A stretch of 42,225 nucleotides of DNA, from assembly GCA_031266435.1 (NCBI GenBank), contig JAISAZ010000120.1, positions 1 to 42,225 on the forward strand, in the 5' to 3' direction. Origin of the DNA: Accumulibacter sp. (GTDB lineage: Bacteria; Pseudomonadota; Gammaproteobacteria; Burkholderiales; Rhodocyclaceae). The position numbers and the translations under genes are program-made. This document shows, one piece after another, positions 26,076-33,758 of this stretch. How positions within the stretch are numbered: the stretch's first letter is position 1; each line of letters begins with the position of its first letter. The notes below the pieces were generated by a model, which was not told the origin of the DNA, searched no databases, and worked only from the letters and a program-made list of their open reading frames with translations.

Positions 26076-27019
26076 GGAGGGCTTTCCGTCGCGCCGAGGC
26101 GTGCCCCGGAGGCTTGAGGCGCAGCGGAATTCGGCTTGGGGAGTTCGTTCAGAAAGTCGCGGATTTTTTTCAGGTAGAGCGCGCGGTTCTCCGAAAAGTC
26201 CTGGTGACCGCCCGTGCCGACGACCATCTCTTTCCGGTTGTTCCGGTACGATTCGAAAGCCTCCTTCCCCAGGACAAAGGGGACGACCCTGTCCTCCGGG
26301 CTGTGGAGGACGAGCAAGGGGCAACGGATCGTCTCGAGGCGGGTTTTCGTGTCGAAGGCGTTTCCGAGGATCACGCGAAGAAGGGGAGAAAGCGCGGGCG
26401 TGTGCGTCGCGGGAACATCGCGCAGACGCGTGAAGGACGAATCGAGGACGAGCGCCGCCGGAGGGTGATCGAGCGCGAGCCGGGACGCCACGCCTCCTCC
26501 GAGAGAAAAACCGTAGAGGATGATTTCACCGGGCAACGCGCCGCGTTCGACGGCCCACTGCCACAGGGCTTCGGCGGCCTGGTAGGTCCCCTCTTCGCTC
26601 GGCGCGCCTTCGCTCATCCCGTAACCCGGATAGTCTATGGTCATTACCGTCAGGCCCAGCGAGTGGAGTTCTTCCCATTGGGAAAAATGCGACATATTCC
26701 CGCCGTTGCCGTGAAAGACGAGGACCGTCCTGCCCGTTCTGCCTACCTCACCCGATGGCGGCGGAATGCGCCAAGCCTGCATCCTCAGGCCGTCGGGCGT
26801 TTTGAGCCACGCCTCTTCGTAGTTGAGCTTCAGGTCCTTGGGTGTGATCAGTATTTCACGGTCGGGGTGGAAGGCGAAACGATTTTTGAAGACAATCCCC
26901 GCGCCGAGGAGGATCGCCGTCACGAGGCACAATACGACGACGAATCGTCCAAAAAGCCAGCGCGCCCAGGAAAGCTGGGGCGGTTTTTCGGGGACGAGCC
27001 ATTTGCGCGGAATTTCCAT
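26072..27019 (-). CDS. Membrane-anchored alpha/beta hydrolase (BEM46/ABHD13-like)
   Basis: This 315-residue protein has one N-terminal membrane helix (about residues 22-44) and an alpha/beta hydrolase domain facing the periplasm or cytoplasm. The oxyanion segment VLVFHGNGGNMSHF, nucleophile elbow GFSLGGG, acid HSPEDRVVP and His in GTGGHQDFSEN make a complete Ser-Asp-His triad in the usual order. It resembles the BEM46/ABHD13 group of uncharacterised serine hydrolases; the substrate is unknown. It is the first gene of a two-gene unit with the AraC regulator, coupled by an ATGA overlap. The ribosome site is weak. A proline/alanine-rich tail follows the catalytic His. Confidence 0.88.
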   Translation of the reverse strand: MEIPRKWLVPEKPPQLSWARWLFGRFVVVLCLVTAILLGAGIVFKNRFAFHPDREILITPKDLKLNYEEAWLKTPDGLRMQAWRIPPPSGEVGRTGRTVLVFHGNGGNMSHFSQWEELHSLGLTVMTIDYPGYGMSEGAPSEEGTYQAAEALWQWAVERGALPGEIILYGFSLGGGVASRLALDHPPAALVLDSSFTRLRDVPATHTPALSPLLRVILGNAFDTKTRLETIRCPLLVLHSPEDRVVPFVLGKEAFESYRNNRKEMVVGTGGHQDFSENRALYLKKIRDFLNELPKPNSAAPQASGARLGATESPP

Positions 27020-27054
27020 GTTGCTTTTTTTACCACACGAACGGGAGATTCACA

Positions 27055-27195
27055 ATGCGTACTCAACTTACCCGGTGCGCAACCCTCCGCGATACCCTTC
27101 TCCCAAAACTCATTCCCGGTGAGATGCGAGTGAGTCGAAGGAGTGGCGCAAGTTTGGAAGTCCTGTTAGAGTTAAGCACAGAGCACTGTGCTTAA
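27055..27195 (+). pseudogene. Apparent 3' remnant of a type I restriction hsdS gene
   Basis: A 46-codon frame contains TLRDTLLPKLIPGEMRV, which closely resembles the conserved C-terminus of HsdS specificity subunits (LRDTLLPKLISGELRV form). A non-homologous tail runs to a stop inside a strong terminator (27170-27204). No target-recognition domain, hsdM or hsdR is present upstream; the minus-strand hydrolase begins at 27019. I infer a relic of a lost type I restriction-modification locus that kept its own terminator. It could alternatively be a chance similarity in a short frame. Confidence 0.5.
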
Positions 27196-27204
27196 CTGTT
27201 TTTT
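27170..27204 (+). terminator. Strong intrinsic terminator with no intact gene upstream
   Basis: Perfect 12-bp arms AGTTAAGCACAG (27170-27181) and CTGTGCTTAACT (27186-27197) with a 4-base loop are followed by GTTTTTTAG. The T-run is on the plus strand only, yet no intact plus-strand gene ends here, which fits the hsdS-remnant reading. 27205-27344 shows nothing I can name, except an open frame from ATG 27264 of unknown meaning. Confidence 0.85.
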
Positions 27205-27344
27205 AGAATGAAAGATGTTTCAAATCAACACGTTACAGAACATCTTAAGCGCCTGAACCAGTCATGCTCGACGAAGACCTCGCGGGCGTGCTGCGTAGCG
27301 AACGCGCTGTTCTCGTCAACGAGGCGAACAGGCAGGGCGCGGTT

Positions 27345-27358
27345 GTAGGGGCGACGCC
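27345..27358 (+). repeat. Half REP palindrome before the RAYT gene
   Basis: GTAGGGGCGACGCC matches the left arm of the palindromes at 27656 and 27980. It lies 24 bases before the transposase start and has no matching right arm. Confidence 0.6.
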
Positions 27359-27382
27359 GTTTGCAACACATTGGGGGTACTT

Positions 27383-28057
27383 ATGGCGTCTAGTGCAGGA
27401 CATCACCGCCGTTCCATCCGGTTGAAAAGCTACGATTATTCGAGGGCCGGAGCGTATTTCATCACCGTCTGCACACAAGATCGCGCCTGTTCGTTGGGTG
27501 AAATCGTCAATGGCGAAATGCGACTGAATGACATGGGAGAAATTGTCGTTTCGGTCTGGCGTGCGATATCCAAACATTTCCCCAACGTCACAACGGATGA
27601 ATTTATCGTCATGCCGAACCATATCCATGGCATTGTGGTGATTGCCGATGCCTCCGTAGGGGCGACGCATGCGTCGCCCCTACATGCGTCGCCCCTACAT
27701 GCGTCGCCCCTACATGCGTTGCGGGGACGCACATCCGGCCCATCGCGAGGGTCGATCGGCGCGATCATCGGTTCGTTCAAGTCCGCCGTCGCCAAGCGCG
27801 TCAACGAATCGCGCGGCGTTATGGGCGTCTCCGTTTGGCAACGCAATTATTACGAAAACGTCATCCGCAACGACGATGCGTTAAACCACGCTCGTCAGTA
27901 CATCATTGACAATCCGGCACAATGGGCAATGGATCGTGAAAATCCGGAAGTGAATAAGCATGGTGCGATCGGGGCGGATGTAGGGGCGAGGCATGCCTCG
28001 CCCCTACGAGATGCCGTCGTTTGCGATAAACTGGAGGCGCTGGGTCATGGTGGCTGA
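27383..28057 (+). CDS. REP-associated tyrosine transposase (RAYT, Y1/HUH family)
   Basis: This 224-residue TnpA_REP-type protein has HHRRSIRLKSYDYSRAGAYFITVCTQDR at the N-terminus, the HUH metal motif MPNHIHG (His80, His82) and catalytic tyrosine in NYYENVIRNDDALNHARQYI (Tyr156/157). RAYTs are single-copy, domesticated relatives of IS200/IS605 transposases that act on REP palindromes. I chose ATG 27383 over the TTG at 27371 because GGGGG lies eight bases upstream. Residues 92-112 are encoded by REP sequence (His-Ala-Ser-Pro-Leu repeats), and another REP lies in the C-terminal part at 27980-28007. Both keep the frame open. Despite the insertions the catalytic residues are intact. Confidence 0.9.
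   Translation: MASSAGHHRRSIRLKSYDYSRAGAYFITVCTQDRACSLGEIVNGEMRLNDMGEIVVSVWRAISKHFPNVTTDEFIVMPNHIHGIVVIADASVGATHASPLHASPLHASPLHALRGRTSGPSRGSIGAIIGSFKSAVAKRVNESRGVMGVSVWQRNYYENVIRNDDALNHARQYIIDNPAQWAMDRENPEVNKHGAIGADVGARHASPLRDAVVCDKLEALGHGG
27656..27724 (+). repeat. REP palindrome with tandem right arms, inside the RAYT gene
   Basis: A perfect 28-bp palindrome (27656-27683; arms GTAGGGGCGACGCA and TGCGTCGCCCCTAC) is followed by two extra 15-bp copies of the right half, ATGCGTCGCCCCTAC (27684-27698, 27699-27713), and the start of a decayed fourth. The unit length of 15 keeps the frame. This is not a CRISPR: there are no spacers. Confidence 0.85.
27980..28007 (+). repeat. REP palindrome in the RAYT 3' end
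   Basis: A perfect 28-bp palindrome has arms GTAGGGGCGAGGCA and TGCCTCGCCCCTAC. It shares GTAGGGGCGA with the element at 27656 and differs in the inner bases. It falls within the last 30 codons of the transposase. Confidence 0.85.
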
Positions 28058-28176
28058 GGGGTGCGAGGCGCAGCTTGGCGATGTTGTGGACTAGATGACC
28101 GGCACCCCGTTCAAGAGCCGCCGCCCGTGACAACGGTGCGCACGGGCGCGGTGGCGGTGACGTTCGACTTGTTGAC

Positions 28177-28227
28177 TTGCTTTTTTGCAAATGTTTCACT
28201 ATTCTAACAAAAGCTAGCATTTGTTAG
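28177..28227 (+). promoter_or_regulatory. Promoter and palindromic operator of the PspA-like/flotillin operon
   Basis: TTGCTT (28177-28182), a 17-base spacer and TATTCT (28200-28205) form a promoter. A 24-bp near-perfect palindrome starts at the end of the -10: arms CTAACAAA (28204-28211) and TTTGTTAG (28220-28227) around a central GCTAGC, with a single mismatched pair. It covers the expected start site, a typical repressor position. No sigma-54 (PspF-type) promoter was recognised. Confidence 0.6.
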
Positions 28228-28262
28228 CAATTTTCCAACGGACGATACGGGTAACTACAGGT

Positions 28263-28784
28263 ATGGCAAGAGAACGAATGGAAACCGTCGGGGTTCGCTT
28301 CCCGGTTTCGGATATCGAATGGCTGGCGTCGCTGTCGATGAAGGACGCGCTTACGCCGTCGGACAAAATTCGTGCTATCGTCGCGGAAGCACGACAGCGG
28401 AATGAAGGCTCGGGCGATTACGACACGGAGCTTTTCTGGCTGCGCGACCTGCTCGCTCCGGCAACGGCTCTGATCAATGGGCGCGAATTCCGTTCGGGGA
28501 TGCATTCGGAACTCGTTTCGCTGGTCGTGGAATGGGTGCCGCAGACGCTGGCGCTGATCTTTTCCCTGGGCACGCAAGGGTACGAGGACGCGGCGGGCGA
28601 CGCGGACGCGCTCGAAAAACTCGAAGCGCAGCTCGCGCAGTGTGCGTTCCAGTTGTGCGAGGCCTTGTTGCGCCTGGGGGTCGGCAGTTCGGCGCCGTGT
28701 TACGACCCCGGAATCATTCGTTCGCGCCTGCCGCGCATCGTCGAGTTGGTCGAAGTTGTTTCCACCCCCCCGAATCGGGGATAG
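28263..28784 (+). CDS. Hypothetical protein with possible ribbon-helix-helix N-terminus
   Basis: This 173-residue protein belongs to no family I can name with certainty. The N-terminus (MARERMETVGVRFPVSDIEWLASLSMKDALTPSDKIRAIVAEARQR) resembles a ribbon-helix-helix DNA-binding unit: a short basic beta strand, then two helices. The rest is helical, with GREFRSGMHSELVSLVVEWVPQTLALIFSLG and a leucine-rich segment. It starts at ATG 28263 with a poor ribosome site and ends 18 bases before the PspA-like gene. As first gene of the operon, just after a 24-bp palindrome, it could be the autoregulator; that role is inference. Confidence 0.65.
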   Translation: MARERMETVGVRFPVSDIEWLASLSMKDALTPSDKIRAIVAEARQRNEGSGDYDTELFWLRDLLAPATALINGREFRSGMHSELVSLVVEWVPQTLALIFSLGTQGYEDAAGDADALEKLEAQLAQCAFQLCEALLRLGVGSSAPCYDPGIIRSRLPRIVELVEVVSTPPNRG

Positions 28785-28802
28785 AGAACAAAGGAGGAGT
28801 CC

Positions 28803-29507
28803 ATGGCAGAGAGCATCAAGAGCCGCGTCGCGCGGATCGTTGCCGGAAACGTTCATTCCCTGATCGACGCGCTGGAAAACGCCGCTCCGGAAGCCGGAAT
28901 GGCGCAGGCGATCCGGGAGGTCGAAGGAATCATCGGGGAAGTCAGCGCGGGATTGGGACGTATCGCCGCGACCCGGCACCTGGCCGTGACGCGACTGACC
29001 GAGCAGAATCAGTCCCACGAGCAGTTGAGCCGTGAAATCGACGTTGCGATCCGCGAAGGGCGCGACGACCTCGCCAAGGAGGCGATTTCGAGACAGATGG
29101 ATATCGAGGCGCAGATTCCGATTCTCGAACAGGCGATCTCCAATTCGACCGCCGAGGAAAAGGAGATGGAGAGTTACGCGATCGCTCTGCGCGCGAAAAA
29201 GCGCGAGATGGAAGAGGGCTTGCGGCAGTTCGTCGCCACGCGCGCCGCGCAAAATTCGTCGGACGTGACGGGAGCTTCCGGAGCCTCCGGAGTGTCTGGA
29301 GTTCCCGGAGCGACGGCAAGCCGGATTGATGATAAGATGGCGCGAGCCGAATCGGTGTTCGACCGTATTCTCGCGCATCAGACCGGATTGCCGGGGATCT
29401 CTTCCGGGACGAGTGCCGCGAGCGCCGCCAAGCTGCGCGAATTGTCCGAGCTGGCGCGCAGCAACCGCGTCGAAGAACGCCTTGCGGCACTCAAGGAAAA
29501 AGGATAA
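28803..29507 (+). CDS. PspA/IM30-like coiled-coil protein
   Basis: This 234-residue, almost entirely helical protein begins MAESIKSRVARIVAGNVHSLIDALENAAPEAGMAQAIREVE, the start seen in PspA/IM30 relatives found beside YqiJ/flotillin genes, and continues in long heptad coiled coils to about residue 155. A short Gly-Ala-Ser linker (residues 159-170) encoded by 9-bp repeats precedes a final helical hairpin. PspA-type proteins polymerise on the inner membrane and protect it under stress. An ideal ribosome site AAAGGAGGAG precedes the ATG, so it should be the best-translated gene of the unit. No membrane helix is present. Confidence 0.85.
   Translation: MAESIKSRVARIVAGNVHSLIDALENAAPEAGMAQAIREVEGIIGEVSAGLGRIAATRHLAVTRLTEQNQSHEQLSREIDVAIREGRDDLAKEAISRQMDIEAQIPILEQAISNSTAEEKEMESYAIALRAKKREMEEGLRQFVATRAAQNSSDVTGASGASGVSGVPGATASRIDDKMARAESVFDRILAHQTGLPGISSGTSAASAAKLRELSELARSNRVEERLAALKEKG
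29277..29312 (+). repeat. 9-bp tandem repeat in the PspA-like linker
   Basis: Units TCCGGAGCC, TCCGGAGTG, TCTGGAGTT and CCCGGAGCG lie in frame and encode Ser/Pro-Gly-Ala/Val triplets between the coiled coil and the C-terminal helices. Confidence 0.75.
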
Positions 29508-29545
29508 CGCGGGGGGCGTGAATCCATCCGGTCAGCGAGGCGACG

Positions 29546-30226
29546 ATGTCACTTTTTTTGTCGGAACAGTGCCTGCCTTTTACAGCGTCGCTCATTGTCA
29601 TGCTCGTCCTGACCGTGATCGAAGGCGCCGCGCTCGGGTTTGGCGGGAGTGACCTTTCCGGGTTTTTCAGCATCGACGCGTCGCCCGACGCCGACGTGTC
29701 GATCGACGTCGAAGCCGACACGGCGCTCGATGGGACGCAACAAGGCGCCAGCGTTCTCCTTGCCTGGTTTCACGTCGGGCGCGTCCCCTTTCTGATGCTT
29801 CTGATTCTTTTCCTTTTCGCGTTCGGGGCCTCCGGCTTTGTGATCCAGGCGTTTGCGCGCCGCGTGTCCGGCGATTTTCTCCCGGCGGGGCTTGCCGCTT
29901 GCGGCGCCTTCCTCGCGGCGATTCCGGCGCTGCGCGTGTGCGGCTCCGTGCTGCTGAAAATCCTGCCGCAGGACGAATCGCAAGCGGTCTCGCTCGATTC
30001 GCTCGTCGGTCGTGCGGGAATCGTCGTCCTCGGAACGGCGCGCGTCGGCGTGGCCGCGCAGGCGCGTGTGCGCGACGAGTACGGACGCTTCCATTACATT
30101 CTGGTCGAACCCGACGATGAAAAGTGCAGTTTTGGGGCCAATACCGAAATTCTGCTCGTCAAGCGCGTCGGCGGCATGAAGTTCCAGGCGATCAAAAATC
30201 CGCACGCGGGCTTGATCGGCGTTTGA
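29546..30226 (+). CDS. yqiJ: YqiJ-like membrane protein with C-terminal OB fold
   Basis: This 226-residue inner-membrane protein matches E. coli YqiJ (209) in plan: an N-terminal membrane helix (about residues 12-32), an acidic periplasmic loop (DASPDADVSIDVEADTALDG), two helices (about 70-120) and a C-terminal OB-fold domain of the NfeD type (SLVGRAGIVVLGTARVGVAAQARVRDEYGRFHYILVEPDDE). YqiJ/NfeD proteins partner flotillins, and the flotillin gene follows 42 bases downstream. A modest ribosome site GAGGCG precedes the ATG. Confidence 0.88.
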   Translation: MSLFLSEQCLPFTASLIVMLVLTVIEGAALGFGGSDLSGFFSIDASPDADVSIDVEADTALDGTQQGASVLLAWFHVGRVPFLMLLILFLFAFGASGFVIQAFARRVSGDFLPAGLAACGAFLAAIPALRVCGSVLLKILPQDESQAVSLDSLVGRAGIVVLGTARVGVAAQARVRDEYGRFHYILVEPDDEKCSFGANTEILLVKRVGGMKFQAIKNPHAGLIGV

Positions 30227-30268
30227 CCGGATGAAAAAAAGAACGGCTTTTTATTTTGAGGAATTGCG

Positions 30269-31972
30269 ATGATCTTCTCCATTATTGAGCTTGCGATTAT
30301 GGTTGGAACGGTTCTGGTGCTGATTCTCGGCCTCGGATTCATTCTTTCCCGGCTCTATACGCGTTCAAGCAAGGAAATGGCGTTTGTCCGTACCGGGATG
30401 GGCGGGCAGAAAGTCGTTCTCGACGGCGGCGCGCTCGTTCTCCCCGTCCTGCACGACATTTGCCGCGTCAATATGAATACCCTGCGGCTCGAAGTGAGCC
30501 GCGCCAAAGACGAGAGCCTGATTACCAAGGACAGGATGCGCGTCGACGTCTCCGCCGCGTTTTACGTGCGCGTCCAGCCGACGGTCGAAGCGATCGCCGC
30601 CGCCGCGCAGACGCTGGGGAACCGGACGCTCGAACCCGTCCTGCTCAAGGAACTCGTCGAAGACAAATTCGTCGACGCCCTGCGCGCGACGGCCGCGACG
30701 ATGACGATGCAGCAATTGCAGGACGCGCGCCAGGACTTCGTCCAGGGCGTGCAGAACGCCGTTTCCGAGGATTTGCTCAAAAACGGCCTGGAACTCGAAG
30801 CCGTCTCGCTGACGAGTCTCGATCAGACCTCGAAGGAATTCTTCAACCCGAACAACGCCTTCGACGCCGAAGGTCTGACCAAGCTGACCGAAGAGACCGA
30901 ACGCCGCCGCAAGGAGCGCAACGCGATCGAGCAGGATACCGAGGTCGAGGTTCAGCAGAAAAATCTCGACGCCGAGCAGGAAATCCTCGAAATCACGCGC
31001 CAGCAGGAATTTTTGCGCATGGAGCAGCAACTCCGGGTCGAAAACCAGCGCGCGCAGCAGTCCGCGCAGATCATCCAGCAACAGGCCCTGAAGCAGCGCG
31101 AAGCCGAACAGGCGAAGATCGACGCGCAGCGTGAAATCGACCAGTCGCGCCTGATCGCCGAACGTCAGGTGAAGGAGCACGAGGTCGAAAAAGACCAGGC
31201 GATCCGTCAGCGCCAGATTTCCGCCGAGCGCGAGGTGCAGGTCAGCCGGATCGACCAGGAGCGCGTCTCGAAACTCGCCGACCAGGAAAAGGAAATTTCG
31301 ATCTCGGTGAAGTCGCGCGAACAGTCCGAAGCCGAACGTCTGGCCAATGAGGCGCGCGCGCTGGCGGTGCGCGCCGAGGAATCGGTCAAGACCGCGCGCG
31401 ACGTTGCGATGGCCGAGCGCGACAAATCCGTCGCGCTCGTCGTCGCCCAGCAGGAAGCGCAAAGGCAGGCGATTACGCTGACCGTCGCGGCGCAGGCGGA
31501 AAAAGAGGCCGCGCTGGATCAGGCCGAAGCCGTGCGCATTCGCGCCGAAGCGCAGCGCGTCGCGTACAACGTCGAAGCCGAAGGAAAGCGCCTCGTCAAC
31601 GAATCGGTCAATGTCTTGCGCGACGCGCAGGTCGCCCTGCAGATCAAGCTCGCCCTGATCGAGCGCCTGCCGGAAATCATCGCGCAGACGGTCAAGCCGA
31701 TGGAGGCGATCGAAGGGATCAAGATCATTCAGGTCGAAGGACTCGGCGCGGGATCGGGGGGCGACGCCACCGGCGCGAACGCTTCCGGGAACCTGGCCGA
31801 CCAGGCGGCCAACGCGATGCTGCGCTACCGCGCGCAACAGCCCGTCGTCGACGCGTTGCTCTCCGAAATCGGAATACGCGGCGGCGACATCAACGGTCTG
31901 ATCGGCGGCGCTCTGCCGACGGCGGACGTGTCCGCGCCCGAATCCCCGGAGGCGCCGCCCGCGCCGAAATGA
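30269..31972 (+). CDS. yqiK: Flotillin-family protein YqiK
   Basis: This 567-residue membrane scaffold (E. coli YqiK 553) has one N-terminal membrane helix (residues 8-30), an SPFH/band-7 domain (about 40-220, including KEMAFVRTGMGGQKVVLDGGALVLPVLHD), then a very long Glu/Gln/Arg/Ala-rich coiled coil (about 220-450) and a glycine-rich C-terminus with NLADQAANAMLRYR. Flotillins oligomerise in membrane microdomains and affect fluidity and stress tolerance. GAGGA lies upstream of the ATG. It is the last gene of the operon and is followed by a terminator at 31996-32036. Confidence 0.93.
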   Translation: MIFSIIELAIMVGTVLVLILGLGFILSRLYTRSSKEMAFVRTGMGGQKVVLDGGALVLPVLHDICRVNMNTLRLEVSRAKDESLITKDRMRVDVSAAFYVRVQPTVEAIAAAAQTLGNRTLEPVLLKELVEDKFVDALRATAATMTMQQLQDARQDFVQGVQNAVSEDLLKNGLELEAVSLTSLDQTSKEFFNPNNAFDAEGLTKLTEETERRRKERNAIEQDTEVEVQQKNLDAEQEILEITRQQEFLRMEQQLRVENQRAQQSAQIIQQQALKQREAEQAKIDAQREIDQSRLIAERQVKEHEVEKDQAIRQRQISAEREVQVSRIDQERVSKLADQEKEISISVKSREQSEAERLANEARALAVRAEESVKTARDVAMAERDKSVALVVAQQEAQRQAITLTVAAQAEKEAALDQAEAVRIRAEAQRVAYNVEAEGKRLVNESVNVLRDAQVALQIKLALIERLPEIIAQTVKPMEAIEGIKIIQVEGLGAGSGGDATGANASGNLADQAANAMLRYRAQQPVVDALLSEIGIRGGDINGLIGGALPTADVSAPESPEAPPAPK

Positions 31973-31995
31973 GACTCTGAATCGATGACCGGCGG

Positions 31996-32036
31996 GTCGG
32001 CGGCGGACGAAAAAGCTCGCCGCCGACTTGAGTTTC
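31996..32036 (+). terminator. Terminator after yqiK
   Basis: Perfect 10-bp arms GTCGGCGGCG (31996-32005) and CGCCGCCGAC (32018-32027) with a 12-base loop are followed by TTGAGTTTC, 24 bases after the stop. The T-run is poor but the stem is strong. Confidence 0.6.
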
Positions 32037-32112
32037 GCGCGCCGTGGGCCGCAAAGCCGCGCGATGCCGGGGCGCCCAAAAGCCTTCTGGATTTCGCCTT
32101 TTTCGATTCGAG

Positions 32113-32118
32113 TATAAT
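32113..32118 (+). promoter_or_regulatory. Candidate -10 box of the mla operon
   Basis: A perfect TATAAT sits 26 bases before the mlaF GTG, after the yqiK terminator. No convincing -35 hexamer is visible. Confidence 0.5.
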
Positions 32119-32143
32119 ATAGCTTTTAACACAAGGTCTGCCA

Positions 32144-32959
32144 GTGCTTTTCGACGACTGTCTGATCCGGATCGACCAGCTCGATTTTTCTTACGACGAC
32201 CGCGCCATCCTGAAGGGCGTCGCGATGGATATCCCGCGCGGAAAGCTCGTCGCGATCATGGGCAATTCCGGGTGCGGTAAAACGACGTTGCTGCGCCTGA
32301 TCGGCGGGCAGCTCAGGCCCGCGCGCGGCGCTTTGCTGCTCGACGGGCAATCCGTTCCCGACATGCCGCACGCGCAACTCTACGCGCTGCGTCGGCGCAT
32401 GGGGATGCTTTTCCAGTTCGGCGCGCTGTTTACGGATATTTCCGTTTTCGACAATGTGGCGTACCCGATACGCGAGCATACCCGGCTTTCGGAAGAGATG
32501 ATCCGCGACATGGTCCTCATGAAGCTCAACGCCGTCGGCCTGCGCGGTGCGCACGCCCTGATGCCGACCGAGCTTTCGGGCGGGATGGCGCGCCGCGTCG
32601 CGCTCGCGCGCGCGATCGCGCTCGACCCGATGCTCATCATGTACGACGAACCGTTTACCGGGCTCGACCCGATCTCGATGGGCGTGATCGGTCATTTGAT
32701 CCGCAGGCTCAACGACGCGCTCGGCGCGACGACTCTGCTCGTCACGCACGACGTTCAAGAAGCCTTCGGCCTCGTCGATTACATTTATTTCATGTCGGGC
32801 GGCGAAGTCGTCGCGCGCGGGACGCCGGACGAAATCCGCGCCTCGACCGACCCCCTCGTTCACCAGTTCGTTTACGGCGAAACCGACGGCCCCTTGCATT
32901 TCCACTTCCCCGCGCCGCCGTTCGCGGACGAATTGACGCGGGAGATCGCCGATGCCTGA
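32144..32959 (+). CDS. mlaF: MlaF: ATPase of the Mla phospholipid transporter
   Basis: This 271-residue ABC ATPase energises the MlaFEDB complex, which moves phospholipids between the outer and inner membranes to keep outer-leaflet asymmetry. Walker A GNSGCGKTT (about residues 44-52), signature LSGGMARRVALARA and Walker B LIMYDEPFTGLDP are all present, with the H-loop in LLVTHDVQEA. It starts with GTG 32144; CAAGG lies about ten bases upstream. The gene overlaps mlaE by eight bases and heads the cluster mlaF-E-D-A-C-B. Confidence 0.95.
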   Translation: MLFDDCLIRIDQLDFSYDDRAILKGVAMDIPRGKLVAIMGNSGCGKTTLLRLIGGQLRPARGALLLDGQSVPDMPHAQLYALRRRMGMLFQFGALFTDISVFDNVAYPIREHTRLSEEMIRDMVLMKLNAVGLRGAHALMPTELSGGMARRVALARAIALDPMLIMYDEPFTGLDPISMGVIGHLIRRLNDALGATTLLVTHDVQEAFGLVDYIYFMSGGEVVARGTPDEIRASTDPLVHQFVYGETDGPLHFHFPAPPFADELTREIADA

Positions 32960-33758
32960 ACCCTCTTCCAAAGGCGCGCTGGGCGTGATCGCCTCTCTCG
33001 GACACGCCGTCAACGAGATCGCCCAACGGCTCGGCTTCGTCGCGCGCTTTTTCGCGGCGATCCTTCTCTATTCGGGGCAGTCCTTCCGCCGCATCCACCT
33101 GACGATCCGCGAGATGTACTTTTCCGGCTTCCAGTCCCTGCTGATCATGCTCGTATCGAGCCTTTTCATCGGCATGGTCCTGGGATTGCAGGGCTTCGAG
33201 ACGCTCCAGCGTTTCGGTTCCGCCGAAGCTTTGGGTATCATGGTCGCGCTGTCGCTCACGCGCGAACTCGGACCCGTCGTCGCGGCGCTCCTCTTCGCCT
33301 CGCGCGCCGGGTCGTCGATCACCGCCGAAATCGGCCTCATGAAGGCGACGGAACAACTGATGGCGATGGATATGATGGCGGTCAATCCGATCGCGCGCGT
33401 CGTCGCGCCGAAATTCTGGGGGGGCGTCCTCTCGATGCCCCTCCTGGCGTCGCTTTTCTCGGCGGTCGGCGTCTTCGGCGGTTATCTGGTCGGCGTCGTC
33501 GTCATCGGCGTCGACGAGGGGGCGTTCTGGTCGCAGATGCAAAGCTCGGTCGATTTTCGCCTCGATATCTGGAACGGGATCATCAAAAGCTTCGTTTTTG
33601 GGATCGCGGTTTCCCTGATCGCCGTTTTTGAAGGCTACGATTCGATTCCGACCGCCGAAGGTGTATCGGCATCGATCCGGCGGACCGTGGTAAATTCGGC
33701 GCTGACGATATTGGCGCTGGACTTTGTGTTGACCTCCTTTATGTTCAGGGGACTGTAA
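32952..33758 (+). CDS. mlaE: MlaE: permease of the Mla transporter
   Basis: This 268-residue MlaE-family permease has an amphipathic N-terminal region, then about five membrane helices. Family motifs are FIGMVLGLQG near the first core helix, LTRELGPVVAALLFASRAGSSITAEIGLMKATEQLMAMDMMAVNP and the C-terminal SVFEGYDS-type loop (IAVFEGYDSIPTAEGV). It pairs as a dimer with two MlaF subunits and carries the MlaD ring. Start overlap with mlaF and a one-base overlap with mlaD (TAATG) show tight coupling. Confidence 0.96.
   Translation: MPEPSSKGALGVIASLGHAVNEIAQRLGFVARFFAAILLYSGQSFRRIHLTIREMYFSGFQSLLIMLVSSLFIGMVLGLQGFETLQRFGSAEALGIMVALSLTRELGPVVAALLFASRAGSSITAEIGLMKATEQLMAMDMMAVNPIARVVAPKFWGGVLSMPLLASLFSAVGVFGGYLVGVVVIGVDEGAFWSQMQSSVDFRLDIWNGIIKSFVFGIAVSLIAVFEGYDSIPTAEGVSASIRRTVVNSALTILALDFVLTSFMFRGL

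Noticed and set aside
27264-27424. Open frame before the RAYT gene
   Set aside because: It runs through the half REP and out of frame into the transposase gene, with no motif or ribosome site; possibly relic DNA but not supported as a gene.
27656-27724. CRISPR-like short repeats
   Set aside because: The 15-bp units are directly adjacent without spacers, are half of a REP palindrome, and lie inside a transposase frame.
28141-28200. A sigma-54 promoter for the PspA-like operon
   Set aside because: No GG-N10-GC pair with proper flanks is present; a sigma-70-type TTGCTT-N17-TATTCT fits better.
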